A DNA stretch of 64,000 nucleotides. Origin: Brevundimonas sp. Lineage in GTDB: Bacteria > Pseudomonadota > Alphaproteobacteria > Caulobacterales > Caulobacteraceae. The translations under genes and the position numbers were made by a program. This document shows positions 18,572 to 27,342 of the stretch, piece by piece; the stretch's first letter is position 1, and the number at the start of each line of letters is the position of its first letter. Location: positions 1-64,000 of the forward strand of contig JAPZRF010000021.1 of NCBI GenBank assembly GCA_027531145.1, in the 5' to 3' direction. A model generated the notes under the pieces. It searched no databases. It saw only the letters and a program-made list of their open reading frames with translations, and had not been told where the DNA came from.

Positions 18572-18696
18572 AGCAGCTGGGCGACCAGGCTGAGCGCCAC
18601 CGCCAGGGCACCGAAGGCGGCACCGGCGATGGACGCCACGGGTGCCCGTCGGGACGAGCGCGAAGCGGTCGGAGCGGCGGCGACGGGGCGGAGCAT
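18565..18696 (-). CDS. Putative 43-residue membrane peptide
   Basis: ATG at 18696 to TAG at 18565 encodes a short basic N-terminus (TASRSSRRAP) and one hydrophobic helix (SIAGAAFGALAVALSLVAQL). An AGG lies about 9 nt upstream of the ATG, and a terminator-like hairpin overlaps its stop. I do not recognise a family. The composition suits a small inner-membrane protein, but a chance frame in GC-rich DNA is possible. Confidence 0.35.
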   Translation of the reverse strand: MLRPVAAAPTASRSSRRAPVASIAGAAFGALAVALSLVAQLLG

Positions 18697-18783
18697 GGGA
18701 GAGACCTGGTGAGCGCGATCGCATCATGAGCGCCTCGACTTAAGGCGCGGTTACGGCAAAGCCCTGACAAGACCCTGATTATC

Positions 18784-19248
18784 TCACCCCTGTGGCGGCC
18801 GCGCCTCACCGGTCGCCTCGACCACGACTACGGCGCGCCCGCCCCGGGCGTCGACCAGCGTCAGGGTCTGCGGATCGGTCAGGCCGGTGGGGTCGAAGGT
18901 CACGCGCTGGGCCGTTCCGTCGAGCACCGGCAGCACCTCGTCCGGCCAGGCCTCGAGGCCCAGCCCCGGGCCCTCCAGTCCCGTCCAGTCCCCTGTCTGC
19001 GTCGACGTCAGCGCCGCCGACCCGTCCACCGTCAGCCGCAGCGCCACCGGCCGACCACTCAGGATGGCCTCGGCCCGGACATTGGCCAGCCGCACCACCA
19101 GCCGCTCCGCCGCCGTCACCGCCGGGGCGCGCGCTTCGGGCGCGGTCAGGATCACCGCCGTGGCCGCCAGACCGACGATGGCCAGCACGATCATCAGCTC
19201 GACCAGGGTGAAGCCCGCGCGCCCTGTCGGGGATCGCCCCCGCCTCAC
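18784..19248 (-). CDS. gspH: Type II secretion minor pseudopilin GspH
   Basis: The product is 154 residues. The N-terminus MRRGRSPTGRAGFTLVELM is a type IV prepilin leader: cleavage falls after Gly12, Phe13 becomes residue 1 and Glu is at +5. A single hydrophobic helix follows. The rest fits the GspH minor-pseudopilin fold (ANVRAEAILSGRPVALRL). It would sit at the pseudopilus tip after processing by GspO. It overlaps the gspC-like gene upstream by 4 nt. No other secretion genes are in the window. Confidence 0.8.
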   Translation of the reverse strand: MRRGRSPTGRAGFTLVELMIVLAIVGLAATAVILTAPEARAPAVTAAERLVVRLANVRAEAILSGRPVALRLTVDGSAALTSTQTGDWTGLEGPGLGLEAWPDEVLPVLDGTAQRVTFDPTGLTDPQTLTLVDARGGRAVVVVEATGEARPPQG

Positions 19249-20060
19249 GGCCGCGTCCGCACCGTGACCGTGCGCACCGCCCCGGCACGCTCGAAGCGGA
19301 TCTCGGCCGAGGGGGCGTCGGCCAGCCGCTGCCGCAGCTGCGCCACCTGGGCGGTGCCGGTCAGCTCGACGCCATTGACGGCCAGCAGCACGTCCCCGGC
19401 CTGCAGGCCGGCGGCGCGCACCGCGGCCCCGTCGCCGCGGGTCTGGACGATGAAGCCGTCGATGCGCGCTCCGCGCAGCCGCGGGCGCAGCCCCGCCTGG
19501 GCCGCCAGCGCCGCGGGATCAATCACCGGCTCGGCCCGGGCCACCGGCGTCGGGGCCATTACTTCGACCACGGCGGGCGGCGGCGGCGGCGCGCCAGGCG
19601 GCGCATCCGAGAAGCCCAGGCGTGTGATCGCCCCGCCGCGCGAAAGGCTGACGCCGTCGGCGGACACAGACTCGAGGATAAGGCCGGGCATGGCCGCCTC
19701 CCCGACCAGAACGGACCGCTGGCTGCCGTCCGGCAGGGCGAGGATGGCCGAGCCCCCGTCGACCCCGCCGGCGCGGACCCCGTAGAGCCGCAGCCGGCCG
19801 GCTTCGGCGTCGGACGGTCCGAGGGCCGCCCCGGCCCCCGAGCGGAAGAAGGCGTCGATGCGCCGGAACACCTCGACATCGACCGGCGCGGCCGGCGCAG
19901 TCGCCGGCGCCGCGGCACCGGCCGGCGGCGTGGCCATGATCCAGACAGCCCGGCCGAGCTGGATCGCGAGCGCCAGCCCCAGCACCCCCGCGAGGAACAG
20001 GGGCGCGCGCACCCTCGGCGACAGGGCGACAAGACGCGGGATCGTCGGCATCCGGACCAT
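19245..20060 (-). CDS. gspC: Type II secretion inner-membrane protein GspC with PDZ domain
   Basis: The product is 271 residues, with a cytoplasmic N-terminus, one transmembrane helix (about residues 18-45), a GspC homology region (residues ~60-150) and a Pro-rich linker. The C-terminal PDZ domain is at ~185-271 (LRGARIDGFIVQTRGDGAAV, AGLQAGDVLLAVNGVEL). GspC links the inner-membrane platform to the GspD secretin. It is normally followed by gspD; here gspH follows directly and gspD-G are absent. The upstream intergenic region is shared with divergent kynA. Confidence 0.82.
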   Translation of the reverse strand: MVRMPTIPRLVALSPRVRAPLFLAGVLGLALAIQLGRAVWIMATPPAGAAAPATAPAAPVDVEVFRRIDAFFRSGAGAALGPSDAEAGRLRLYGVRAGGVDGGSAILALPDGSQRSVLVGEAAMPGLILESVSADGVSLSRGGAITRLGFSDAPPGAPPPPPAVVEVMAPTPVARAEPVIDPAALAAQAGLRPRLRGARIDGFIVQTRGDGAAVRAAGLQAGDVLLAVNGVELTGTAQVAQLRQRLADAPSAEIRFERAGAVRTVTVRTRP

Positions 20061-20150
20061 CTACGGGCTTTAGAACCGGCCTGAGACAGACGTATGACGT
20101 CCCCGCCTCGCCCCTTGAAGCCGCAGGCTGATCCGGGGCAAGACCGGTGC

Positions 20151-20951
20151 ATGAGCGATCCGACCACCGACATCAGCTACGCCCGCTATCTCGGGCTCGA
20201 GGACCTTCTGGCGGCCCAGCATCCGCTCAGCGACGAGCACGACGAGATGCTGTTTATCGTTATCCACCAGACCAAGGAGCTGTGGCTCAAGCAGATCCTG
20301 CACGAGCTCGTCCTCGCCAAGCGCATGGTGCGCGACGGGGATCTGGTGCCGGCGTACAAGAGCCTAGCCCGCATCAGCCGCATCCAGGCGGTGATGACCC
20401 AGAGCTGGGATGTGCTGGCCACCATGACCCCGGCTGACTACCTGCGCTTCCGGTCGGTGCTGGGCCCATCGTCCGGCTTCCAGAGCGACCAGTTCCGGCG
20501 GCTGGAGGCCATGCTCGGCCTCAAGGATCCTCGCCACCTCGCCGTCCACGCCGACCGCCCGGCGGCGCAGGCGGCGCTGCAGGCGGCGATCGACGCCCCC
20601 AGCCTCTATGACGACGCCCTGCACCAGCTGGCCCTCGCCGGTCTGGCCTTGCCACAGGAGGTGCTGGCCCGCGACGTGCGCCAGCCCTACGCGCCGTCGC
20701 CGGGGGTCGAGGCGGCCTGGCTGGAGGTCTATCGCGACACCGGGCGCTGGTGGGCCCTGTACCAGCTGGCGGAGAAGCTGGTGGATCTCGACGACGCCCT
20801 GCTGACCTGGCGGCACAAACATGTGGTCACGGTCGAGCGCATCATCGGCGGAAAGCGCGGTACCGGCGGCACCGACGGCGTCGCCTACCTGTCGGGCACC
20901 CTGCACCGCCGCTGCTTCCCCGAGCTGTGGAGCGTGCGGACGGCGCTCTAG
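20151..20951 (+). CDS. kynA: Tryptophan 2,3-dioxygenase
   Basis: The 266-residue haem enzyme opens the indole ring of L-Trp to N-formylkynurenine, the first step of the kynurenine pathway. The catalytic His39 lies in FIVIHQTKELW, the proximal haem ligand is His224 in RHKHVVTVERIIG, and GKRGTGGTDG forms the substrate loop. I start at ATG 20151; an in-frame ATG at 20094 would add 19 residues without similarity. No other kynurenine gene is adjacent. An IS5 stub begins 69 bp downstream. Confidence 0.94.
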   Translation: MSDPTTDISYARYLGLEDLLAAQHPLSDEHDEMLFIVIHQTKELWLKQILHELVLAKRMVRDGDLVPAYKSLARISRIQAVMTQSWDVLATMTPADYLRFRSVLGPSSGFQSDQFRRLEAMLGLKDPRHLAVHADRPAAQAALQAAIDAPSLYDDALHQLALAGLALPQEVLARDVRQPYAPSPGVEAAWLEVYRDTGRWWALYQLAEKLVDLDDALLTWRHKHVVTVERIIGGKRGTGGTDGVAYLSGTLHRRCFPELWSVRTAL

Positions 20952-21019
20952 GCTTCGTACTCAATCGGCTGGGAAGGGCTGACGGATGCTGATTCCGGGA
21001 ATCCGGGAGGTGCTCTCGG

Positions 21020-21187
21020 ATGTCCAGGCGCAAGTCGATCTATTGGTTGTCGGGCGCGGAGTGGTCGGCGATTGAGCCGCATCTGCCTCGTGGTCGGTGT
21101 GGAGCTCGTCGTGTCGATGACCGTCGGGCGATCAGCGGCATCGTGCACATGCTGCGGTCCGGGGTCGGGGTGCGGACCAAGAGGTGA
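21020..21187 (+). pseudogene. IS5-family transposase, N-terminal stub
   Basis: A 55-residue frame matches the start of IS5-family transposases (DUF4096-like). It has IYWLSGAEWSAIEPHLP, then RRVDDRRAISGIVHMLRSG, and stops where the intact protein continues into the DDE domain. The ATG is native-looking. The remainder and the right end are missing; IS3-type terminal sequence begins at once after the stop, so a second element appears to have cut it. Confidence 0.75.
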
Positions 21188-21230
21188 CGGACTCTCACTC
21201 AAATCGGGGGATCAGGAAGGGGGCAGGTCA
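21188..21230 (-). mobile_element. IS3-type terminal fragment (left border of island)
   Basis: Read from 21230 downward the sequence is TGACCTGCCCCCTTCCTGAT, the same TGAC-TG-C5 start as the termini at 1917 and 27501. The element body would lie to the left, and only about 43 bp remain before the IS5 stub. This fragment faces outward from the low-GC island. Confidence 0.5.
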
Positions 21231-21405
21231 CTTTCTGCCAAGGCGGCCGGTGGTGCGACGTGTTTCCGGGGTTTAAGCCCCGCCTCCTGCTGCTCCGGAA
21301 ACTCGCGAGAGTTGTTGACGTGCCTCTTGACGTCCAGACGATCCATGCCCGGTGATCCATGACAGACGCGCGGACCTCGTCAGCCGGCAACGGATCGGCG
21401 CGACG

Positions 21406-23652
21406 TCATAGCGACCACAAGGCTTGTATACCGACGATTCGCGGTTCTCCTCGATTGGTCACGACGCCGAAGCCTTGATCGACCGCATAAGTCAGATATC
21501 GCTCGTTCAGGAGATTGCGCGCGAAAATGCGGAATTCGAAGTCTGACGGCCGGATTTGAAGGGTCGCAGAGACATCGATGACGGTGTAGGCCTCTTGGCT
21601 TTCCTCGATCAGGTTCTCTTTCGTAAAGAACTGTCTGGACTCATGTCGGGCACTCAGGCGAAGGCTGCCGATCGCCCGATCTGTCCGATAAACATCGAAC
21701 GAGGCTGCAGCATAGGCGGTGACCTCGGGGGCATAGAGAAGCCGGTTGCCGCGTAGACTCCCCGCGTCTGTCACAAGGTCGAGGAAAGTTGAGTCATTGT
21801 AGGCGAGATTGAGGTCGAACGAAGCCCAACTGTAGGGACGCCAGGCTCCCTCGAACTCAGCACCGTAACTCCTCGCGCTTGGTGCGTTCAGGGTCGATGT
21901 GGTCCCATTTCTCAGCACCTGCAACTGGTAGCCGCTATAGTCCAGATAATATGCTGAAAACCCAATGTTCAGACGGTGATCCGGGCTTCTGAAGCGCGTG
22001 CCCGCTTCATAAGCCCAAACACCCTCCTGGTCGAAGGGTACCCGTGACACTTCAACGGCTGGATCGAACCCGCCGGCCTTGAAACCGCGCGAAGCCGACG
22101 CGAAGAGTATGGTCTGCTCGCTCGGCTTATAATCCAGCACGATTCGTGGCTGTACAGAGTTCCACGATTGCTCAAAATTTCGCGGCCCATCTGTAGCAGC
22201 CGAAAATAAATTCGCACCATTAAGACTGCTGGACACGCTAATTATTGTCGGCACATTGTAATTAAAGTGCTTGCGATCTTGTGAGACACGCACACCTCCC
22301 GTCATTCTGACTTCGTTTGTGAACTGATAAGTGGCGTCGGCGAAAAGTGAATAGTTCGAGTTTCGGCCGCGGCCAGAGATGGTCTCCACAACTTCTGGGG
22401 AGCAAGGCACCCCCAACCCAATCGTAGTCAGTGGTTCGTCACAAATTGCGAAAGCGGCCTGACCTGGGAAGAGTGTATCTGGAGCCACTTGAACCCCGGA
22501 GAGTATAGCGAATTCCGAATACGTAAAGTCAACATTCTGCCTGATCCATTCCTCGAAAATAGATGCGCCAAAGAACCACTCCAGATTTCCTGCCCTGCCA
22601 AGGAGACGGACTTCCTGCCCAAACGTCCTGTTTCTGTAGTTGCGAAAATGTGCATCAAGGAGGGGAGCGGCCGAGCCGTCTGCGTCAAACTGACGGTCCA
22701 GCGTGGTGTCCAGGGCAGTCGTGATTGACTTAAACGTCAAGTTTTCGGAAATATTCCATTCTGACTGCACGTTTGCCGACCATAAGTTCCGTTTTTCGAA
22801 CGTCTGCACATTGGTCGCATGCCGACCGTCGAACGGATCGGATGCGAGACCACCCGCGTCAGACAACGCTGGATCTAATGCCTGCGAAGGAAAGCCACCA
22901 CCTTGGTCCTGAACGTGATTGAGGATCGCCGTTAATGTGAAACTCGACGAAGGTTCGAATAGTGCAATGCCGCGAAGGGCAGTCGTACGACCACCTCCTT
23001 CCAGGCGATCCAGGAGCACGTTTCTTTCCATGCCTCCGCGATCCCGGTAAAGTCCGGCTACACGGAAAGAGAGTGAATCTGTTGCAGGGATGGTGAGGCC
23101 GCCGGAGGCCTCGAAGCTGTCGAAAGAGGCGTAGCTTGCCGTAAAGTCGGCGGCGGTGTTGGAGGTCGGGCGACGTGAGGTGACGGAAATCACACCTGCC
23201 GATACGTTGCGGCCGAACAACGTCGATTGAGGGCCCTTCAATACGTCAATCTGGGCGACATCAAAGAAGGGTATGTTGGAGCTTTCGAGACGCCCCAGGT
23301 AGCCCTCGTCCCAAAACACGCCCACGCTGGACTCGCCGCCGATCCCGACCGAATTCGTGCTGATGCCGCGGATTGAGAACACCGGTGTTCCAAGGCCCTG
23401 GGGCTTGCCGGTCAGGCCAGGAGCCAAGGCCGTTAAATCGCCGGTGTCCCGAACCAGGGCCTGTACAAGTCTATCTCCGCTCACCGCTGTAATGCTTACG
23501 GGAACATCAGCCAGGGGCTGGACACGCCGTTGGGCGGTCACCACAATTTCGTCCACAATTGTGGGCGTGCTCGCGTCTTGTGCTGCGGTCTGCACAGGCG
23601 TGGCAGCGCAAACCGCAACTAGGCATAGTTTTCCAATGTCCTTGGAATTCAT
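21406..23652 (-). CDS. TonB-dependent receptor (full length)
   Basis: This is a 748-residue outer-membrane transporter. The signal peptide runs to about residue 24 (TPVQTAAQ), followed by a TonB-box-like DEIVVTAQRR, a plug (residues ~35-160, with FSIRGISTNSVG and VLKGPQSTLFGRNVSAG) and a 22-strand barrel ending IVGIQALWSL. It belongs to the CirA/FecA-like group common in sphingomonads and Caulobacterales. It imports a ligand across the outer membrane using TonB energy. The ligand is unknown; the downstream partner in the operon is a cupin-PhyH dioxygenase, which hints at an organic substrate and not simply iron. The GC content is low compared with the flanks. Confidence 0.92.
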   Translation of the reverse strand: MNSKDIGKLCLVAVCAATPVQTAAQDASTPTIVDEIVVTAQRRVQPLADVPVSITAVSGDRLVQALVRDTGDLTALAPGLTGKPQGLGTPVFSIRGISTNSVGIGGESSVGVFWDEGYLGRLESSNIPFFDVAQIDVLKGPQSTLFGRNVSAGVISVTSRRPTSNTAADFTASYASFDSFEASGGLTIPATDSLSFRVAGLYRDRGGMERNVLLDRLEGGGRTTALRGIALFEPSSSFTLTAILNHVQDQGGGFPSQALDPALSDAGGLASDPFDGRHATNVQTFEKRNLWSANVQSEWNISENLTFKSITTALDTTLDRQFDADGSAAPLLDAHFRNYRNRTFGQEVRLLGRAGNLEWFFGASIFEEWIRQNVDFTYSEFAILSGVQVAPDTLFPGQAAFAICDEPLTTIGLGVPCSPEVVETISGRGRNSNYSLFADATYQFTNEVRMTGGVRVSQDRKHFNYNVPTIISVSSSLNGANLFSAATDGPRNFEQSWNSVQPRIVLDYKPSEQTILFASASRGFKAGGFDPAVEVSRVPFDQEGVWAYEAGTRFRSPDHRLNIGFSAYYLDYSGYQLQVLRNGTTSTLNAPSARSYGAEFEGAWRPYSWASFDLNLAYNDSTFLDLVTDAGSLRGNRLLYAPEVTAYAAASFDVYRTDRAIGSLRLSARHESRQFFTKENLIEESQEAYTVIDVSATLQIRPSDFEFRIFARNLLNERYLTYAVDQGFGVVTNRGEPRIVGIQALWSL

Positions 23653-23724
23653 GTTTCACTCCCCTTGGCCTGCCGCGTGTCTCGCGATCTTGCAAATCGA
23701 GTCTGGTGGTTCGGCGCGCCGCGG

Positions 23725-24972
23725 TCAGAGGCGTTCGAGCGCCTTGGCGGGGTCCCCGTTCTCGAAGAGGCCAGTCATGCCCCCCCGTTTCGCGACGGCA
23801 TCGTGAGGGGCATAGCCCAGCAACGCCTGAAGGCGGGGTTCCAGCGTCCTTGCCGTTTCCTTGCTTATGTTGAGGAAGCTGTTCTCGACCGGTCGCAACC
23901 AGCCGGCGCAGTACGAGATCGAGATGGCCCTTCGTGGCGCATCCGAGGCGTTCTCGCCACCACCGTGGATCAGGTCACCACGGAAGAGTACAGCGTCACC
24001 TGCGTTCATCACCGCACGCGCGAACTCGTCAGACTGCGGTTGTCGCCCGTTCTCCCAGCGCCAGCTGCCTGGGGCGATGTAGGTGGCCCCATTTACAAGC
24101 GTGAAGGGATCGAGCGCGACGATCGCATTGACCAGGACCGGCGCGTCCGTGCGTGGCAGGGAGAGCCAGGAGTCGGTGTCGCGGTGGAGATACTGAGCGG
24201 GCTCGCCCGGTCCGATCTGGATGAGCTCTCCCGCGTTCAAGAGGATGCTTGCAGCATTCGAACCGATCAAACGTTCGGCCCAGGCAACGAGGTCGGGATG
24301 GGCGATCAGCAACCGCGTCGAAGGGGTCTTCTCGGCGAGCCCGTGCAAGCGGACGGTGCGAGATCCCAGAAATGCATCATAAGCGGGTGATCCGCTTCGG
24401 GGCAGTCCGAGCTTGCTGTCACCCGAGATGTAGCCGTCGATTTCGCTGTTCAGCGCCTCGACTTCTTCCTGCGAGAGCAAGCCGACGACGATGGCACCCC
24501 CCTCGTCGGCAACAGCCCTGTCGATCGCGTTCCAGTCGTAGGGGCGCACGAAGGTCGGCAGTCCGTGCGCCGATCGGACCGGAAGAGCGCTCATCGGCAC
24601 GGCGACGTCGTTTCCGCCATCGACGACGTTGACCGGCAGGGGATCACTATAGGAGATCACCCACCAGGACCCGCCGTCAGGGCCCGTGGTCTCGGGGCCG
24701 TATGCATGGCCCGCTCGAGTCCAGCGAATGTCACCGGCGCGGTAGACAGCCTCACCCTCGATGTGGTGCTCGCCCTTCGTGTAGACATAGACCACATCAC
24801 CATGATGGTAGTGCCTGGGGCGTGTCTTGTGAGGAGGATCCTCCACCAGGAAGACGAACGGCTTCCCGTCCGACCCCATGCCTTCCGGCATCAGGAATAT
24901 GTTCCCCGAGCCCGTCGTTGGATCGACGAATGGCTCGACCCCCTCCAGGTTGAACTTCGCTGCGTTTTTCAT
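23725..24972 (-). CDS. Cupin - phytanoyl-CoA dioxygenase family fusion protein
   Basis: The 415-residue product has two metal-site folds. Residues ~1-115 resemble a cupin with candidate ligands in PRHYHHGDVVY (His54, His56, His57) and His89 (AGHAYGP). Residues ~135-390 are a PhyH-type Fe(II)/2-oxoglutarate dioxygenase with the facial triad His263, Asp265 (YLHRDTDSW) and His336 (GDLIHGGG), and an Arg347/Arg348 pair for 2-oxoglutarate. It probably hydroxylates a small organic substrate in the cytoplasm. ATG 24972 is chosen because AGGAG lies 8 nt upstream. It is co-oriented with the receptor (72-bp gap) and divergent from the tetR gene. The natural substrate is unknown. Confidence 0.8.
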   Translation of the reverse strand: MKNAAKFNLEGVEPFVDPTTGSGNIFLMPEGMGSDGKPFVFLVEDPPHKTRPRHYHHGDVVYVYTKGEHHIEGEAVYRAGDIRWTRAGHAYGPETTGPDGGSWWVISYSDPLPVNVVDGGNDVAVPMSALPVRSAHGLPTFVRPYDWNAIDRAVADEGGAIVVGLLSQEEVEALNSEIDGYISGDSKLGLPRSGSPAYDAFLGSRTVRLHGLAEKTPSTRLLIAHPDLVAWAERLIGSNAASILLNAGELIQIGPGEPAQYLHRDTDSWLSLPRTDAPVLVNAIVALDPFTLVNGATYIAPGSWRWENGRQPQSDEFARAVMNAGDAVLFRGDLIHGGGENASDAPRRAISISYCAGWLRPVENSFLNISKETARTLEPRLQALLGYAPHDAVAKRGGMTGLFENGDPAKALERL

Positions 24973-25009
24973 GCTCGGCACTCCTGACCAAACCACTTGT
25001 CGTTTGACC

Positions 25010-25021
25010 TAACAGTTGTTA
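25010..25021. promoter_or_regulatory. Candidate TetR operator
   Basis: TAACAGTTGTTA is a perfect 5-2-5 palindrome centred in the 80-bp divergent gap between the dioxygenase and tetR genes. It is flanked by looser outer arms GTCGTT (24999-25004) and ACCGAC (25026-25031). Its position would let the regulator control both promoters. Confidence 0.45.
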
Positions 25022-25052
25022 CATAACCGACGTTTCGTCAAGAGGTGATCGT

Positions 25053-25706
25053 ATGCCCAAGGTCGTCAATCATGAGGAACAGCGAGCCGGCTTCGTGACG
25101 GCAAGCTGGGAGGTCATTGCCGAGGAAGGCCTTGGCGCCGCGACGCTTCGGCGAGTGGCTGCAGCGGCTGGCATGACGACAGGTGCCCTGACCCACTATT
25201 TCAGTGATCGCGAGGCGCTGCTTGTAGAGGCACTGCGCACCGCACATTTCGCGGCCGGTGCCCGGATGCTGCGAGCGGCAGCGACTGCGGAGTCAGACCG
25301 CGCCAAACTGTCAACGGTGCTCCACGAGGCCCTGCCGCTCGATGCTGTTCGACTACGTGAATGGCGGGTTTGGCTGGCGTTCTGGGGGGAAGCCGTCGGT
25401 AATCCACGGCTCCGCCGCGAGAATGAGGAACGCGTCGCGGAGTGGCGAGACCTGCTCGAAACGCTCGTTGCTCCGCTGGTGGAGGGAGCCGCATCCTCAG
25501 AGGCTGCATCCGCTGAACTGCTGAGCCTCATAGACGGCCTGGGGGTGCGACTTGCCCTTGCACCGCGAGCGACGATTGCGCGGGAGCGAGCGTCGGCTCG
25601 CTCAATCATCGAGCACGCAATCGCTCGGCTTGGCCGGCATAGTCCGGTCTGCGCCGAAGCCAACGAGCCGCGAGCTTCTTCGGTTGTGATGAGGAACGCG
25701 AAATGA
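25053..25706 (+). CDS. TetR/AcrR family transcriptional regulator
   Basis: The product is 217 residues. The N-terminal helix-turn-helix (residues ~28-58) contains TLRRVAAAAGMTTGALTHYF, and the C-terminal ligand domain resembles the BetI-like TetR_C_6 group. It is divergent from the dioxygenase-receptor pair and heads tetR-yvaD-mfs with 4-nt overlaps. It therefore probably represses both directions until the transported compound binds. The C-terminal ~20 residues (after ARLGRH) are unlike the family and may be a recent extension. Confidence 0.88.
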   Translation: MPKVVNHEEQRAGFVTASWEVIAEEGLGAATLRRVAAAAGMTTGALTHYFSDREALLVEALRTAHFAAGARMLRAAATAESDRAKLSTVLHEALPLDAVRLREWRVWLAFWGEAVGNPRLRRENEERVAEWRDLLETLVAPLVEGAASSEAASAELLSLIDGLGVRLALAPRATIARERASARSIIEHAIARLGRHSPVCAEANEPRASSVVMRNAK

Positions 25707-26137
25707 ACCAGAAATCGGGCACCATGAGCAAACAACTCAAGGCTCTAATTCTGATTACCGATGTGCTTTTTTTGACTTATTGGTCTCTTTCTCTACTTGA
25801 TCTACTCGGTGTGTTTCAATTGCCGCCCAGCATGATGTATGCTGAATTTGACCAGCCACGCGTATTTGCCTGGAACTGGTCTTTCTTCCCTGTCGACGTG
25901 CTGTTCTCGATCACCGGAATCGCGGCTGTAAGGCTAGCGAATGACGGAGATCCTCGCTGGCGGCCAATGGCAATGATCTCGCTCTGTCTCACATTTGTGG
26001 CCGGCCTGATGGCGATCGGTTACTGGACCATTCTGGGCGAGTTCGATCCGGCCTGGTATCTGCCGAACTTGGCGTTGGCGGTCTGGCCCTTGTTCTTCCT
26101 GCCCGGGCTGCTGAACGATATCGTTCGCCCGGCATGA
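25703..26137 (+). CDS. YvaD-like (DUF5360) membrane protein
   Basis: The 144-residue protein has four predicted transmembrane helices: ALILITDVLFLTYWSLSLL, FPVDVLFSITGIAAV, MISLCLTFVAGLMAIGYW and LALAVWPLFFLPGLL. It resembles the YvaD / DUF5360 family of unknown function. The ATG overlaps the tetR stop (ATGA). An internal ATG at 25724 is an alternative start. The stop overlaps the MFS gene by 4 nt, so the three genes form one unit. Confidence 0.7.
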   Translation: MNQKSGTMSKQLKALILITDVLFLTYWSLSLLDLLGVFQLPPSMMYAEFDQPRVFAWNWSFFPVDVLFSITGIAAVRLANDGDPRWRPMAMISLCLTFVAGLMAIGYWTILGEFDPAWYLPNLALAVWPLFFLPGLLNDIVRPA

Positions 26138-27342
26138 CCGTCTTACGGCGAAGGTTCGCTCTAGCCTGCCTCCTCCATGCGACCGTGATCGGCGCGGGCT
26201 ATATGAGCTTGCCCCCCATGTTCGCCTCGATGGTCAAGGAGGGCTGGAGCGTACTGGCATTGCAGCAAGCTTGGGCAGCGATTCCGCTGGGATCAGCACC
26301 CGGGGCCCTGATCGCTGCATCGGCGATCCGGCGCTTCGGCGCTCCTGCTGTGATTACGTGGAGTAGCATCGCCGCCAGTGCTGCCATCGCCCTTCGTGCC
26401 TTGAGCGACGGGGTCGTGCCGTTCAGCGCCGCGCTAGCGGTCTACGGCTTCATGACGGGCGTGCTGCTTGCGACGTTGACGGTGGAGGTCGGCCGGTCGG
26501 TTAGCGCGCGTCGTGCAGGCGTCGCCCAGGCACTGTTCTTCGGCAGCTATGCAATCGGAGCGGCGCTCGCCGTTGGCTTAGCAGGCCTGTCCGTACAGCT
26601 GCTAGGTTGGCGGGCTGTATGTTGGGCCGTTTCAGCGATCGGGTTCTTGCTCGCCATGTCATCGTGGCGTTCACCCCCCGTCGTTCCCGCAGACGAAGCC
26701 GTGCTCGGCAGAGCCAGCACCTGGGAGAACAAACTCACGTCGCTTCGATACTCGGCTGCTTATGCAGCTTATGTCGGCGGCTATCTGGCCTTGGCGGGTC
26801 TTTTACCTTACCAGTTGGAAAAATGGGGTTGGGCTCCTGAACTGGCGAGTCTTTCTCTTGCGCTGACGACCGCCGCCTTTCTGATCGGGGCATGTCTCTG
26901 GACCGTCCTGACGGACGCTCTTGGTGGCCGACTTATCGTCTTCGCGATCACGATGATCCTGAGCGGCCTCTCGACGGCCCTCATAGTTCTCTTTGCAAGG
27001 GGGGAGTCAAATCCTGTCGCCTGGAGCGTGATTGCTGCCGTGGGCTTCTTCGGCGGCGGCATGGCTGTGTTCTTTCCGCTCCTCCTTGCCGATGTCAGGC
27101 TTGGAAGCCTGAACGGTGCTCCCAGTGTGGGGCACGCGACAGCCGCCTCCTATCTGGGAGGCGCAGTTCTCCCCTTCGCCTTGGCGGGCCTGAGCGCAAC
27201 CCGTCCCGATGGTGCGATAGCCTTGTTTGGCCTTTCGATCGCCGCTGCCGGGTTGTTATTGCCCCGACCGGCCAGCGCCGCTGCGGCAACAAGCGGTACG
27301 CTGGCAAAATCGAGCAGTTGCAAGCGAGATCATGTCGCTTGA
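26134..27342 (+). CDS. MFS transporter
   Basis: The 402-residue major-facilitator protein has about twelve hydrophobic helices. A motif-A-like loop (SVSARRAGVAQALFFGSYAI) follows helix 4, and a central loop lies near residues 190-205. It resembles CynX/NimT-type and sugar-like exporters of the inner membrane; the direction of transport is not decidable. It is coupled to the YvaD-like gene by a 4-nt overlap. With the TonB receptor across the tetR gap it could form an uptake route across both membranes for the same compound. Confidence 0.85.
   Translation: MTVLRRRFALACLLHATVIGAGYMSLPPMFASMVKEGWSVLALQQAWAAIPLGSAPGALIAASAIRRFGAPAVITWSSIAASAAIALRALSDGVVPFSAALAVYGFMTGVLLATLTVEVGRSVSARRAGVAQALFFGSYAIGAALAVGLAGLSVQLLGWRAVCWAVSAIGFLLAMSSWRSPPVVPADEAVLGRASTWENKLTSLRYSAAYAAYVGGYLALAGLLPYQLEKWGWAPELASLSLALTTAAFLIGACLWTVLTDALGGRLIVFAITMILSGLSTALIVLFARGESNPVAWSVIAAVGFFGGGMAVFFPLLLADVRLGSLNGAPSVGHATAASYLGGAVLPFALAGLSATRPDGAIALFGLSIAAAGLLLPRPASAAAATSGTLAKSSSCKRDHVA

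Noticed and set aside
21267..21282. CGGGG-TTTAAG-CCCCG hairpin as a terminator of the island TonB receptor
   Set aside because: It lies ~125 bp beyond the stop with no T-run on the receptor strand; kept only as part of the island-border description.
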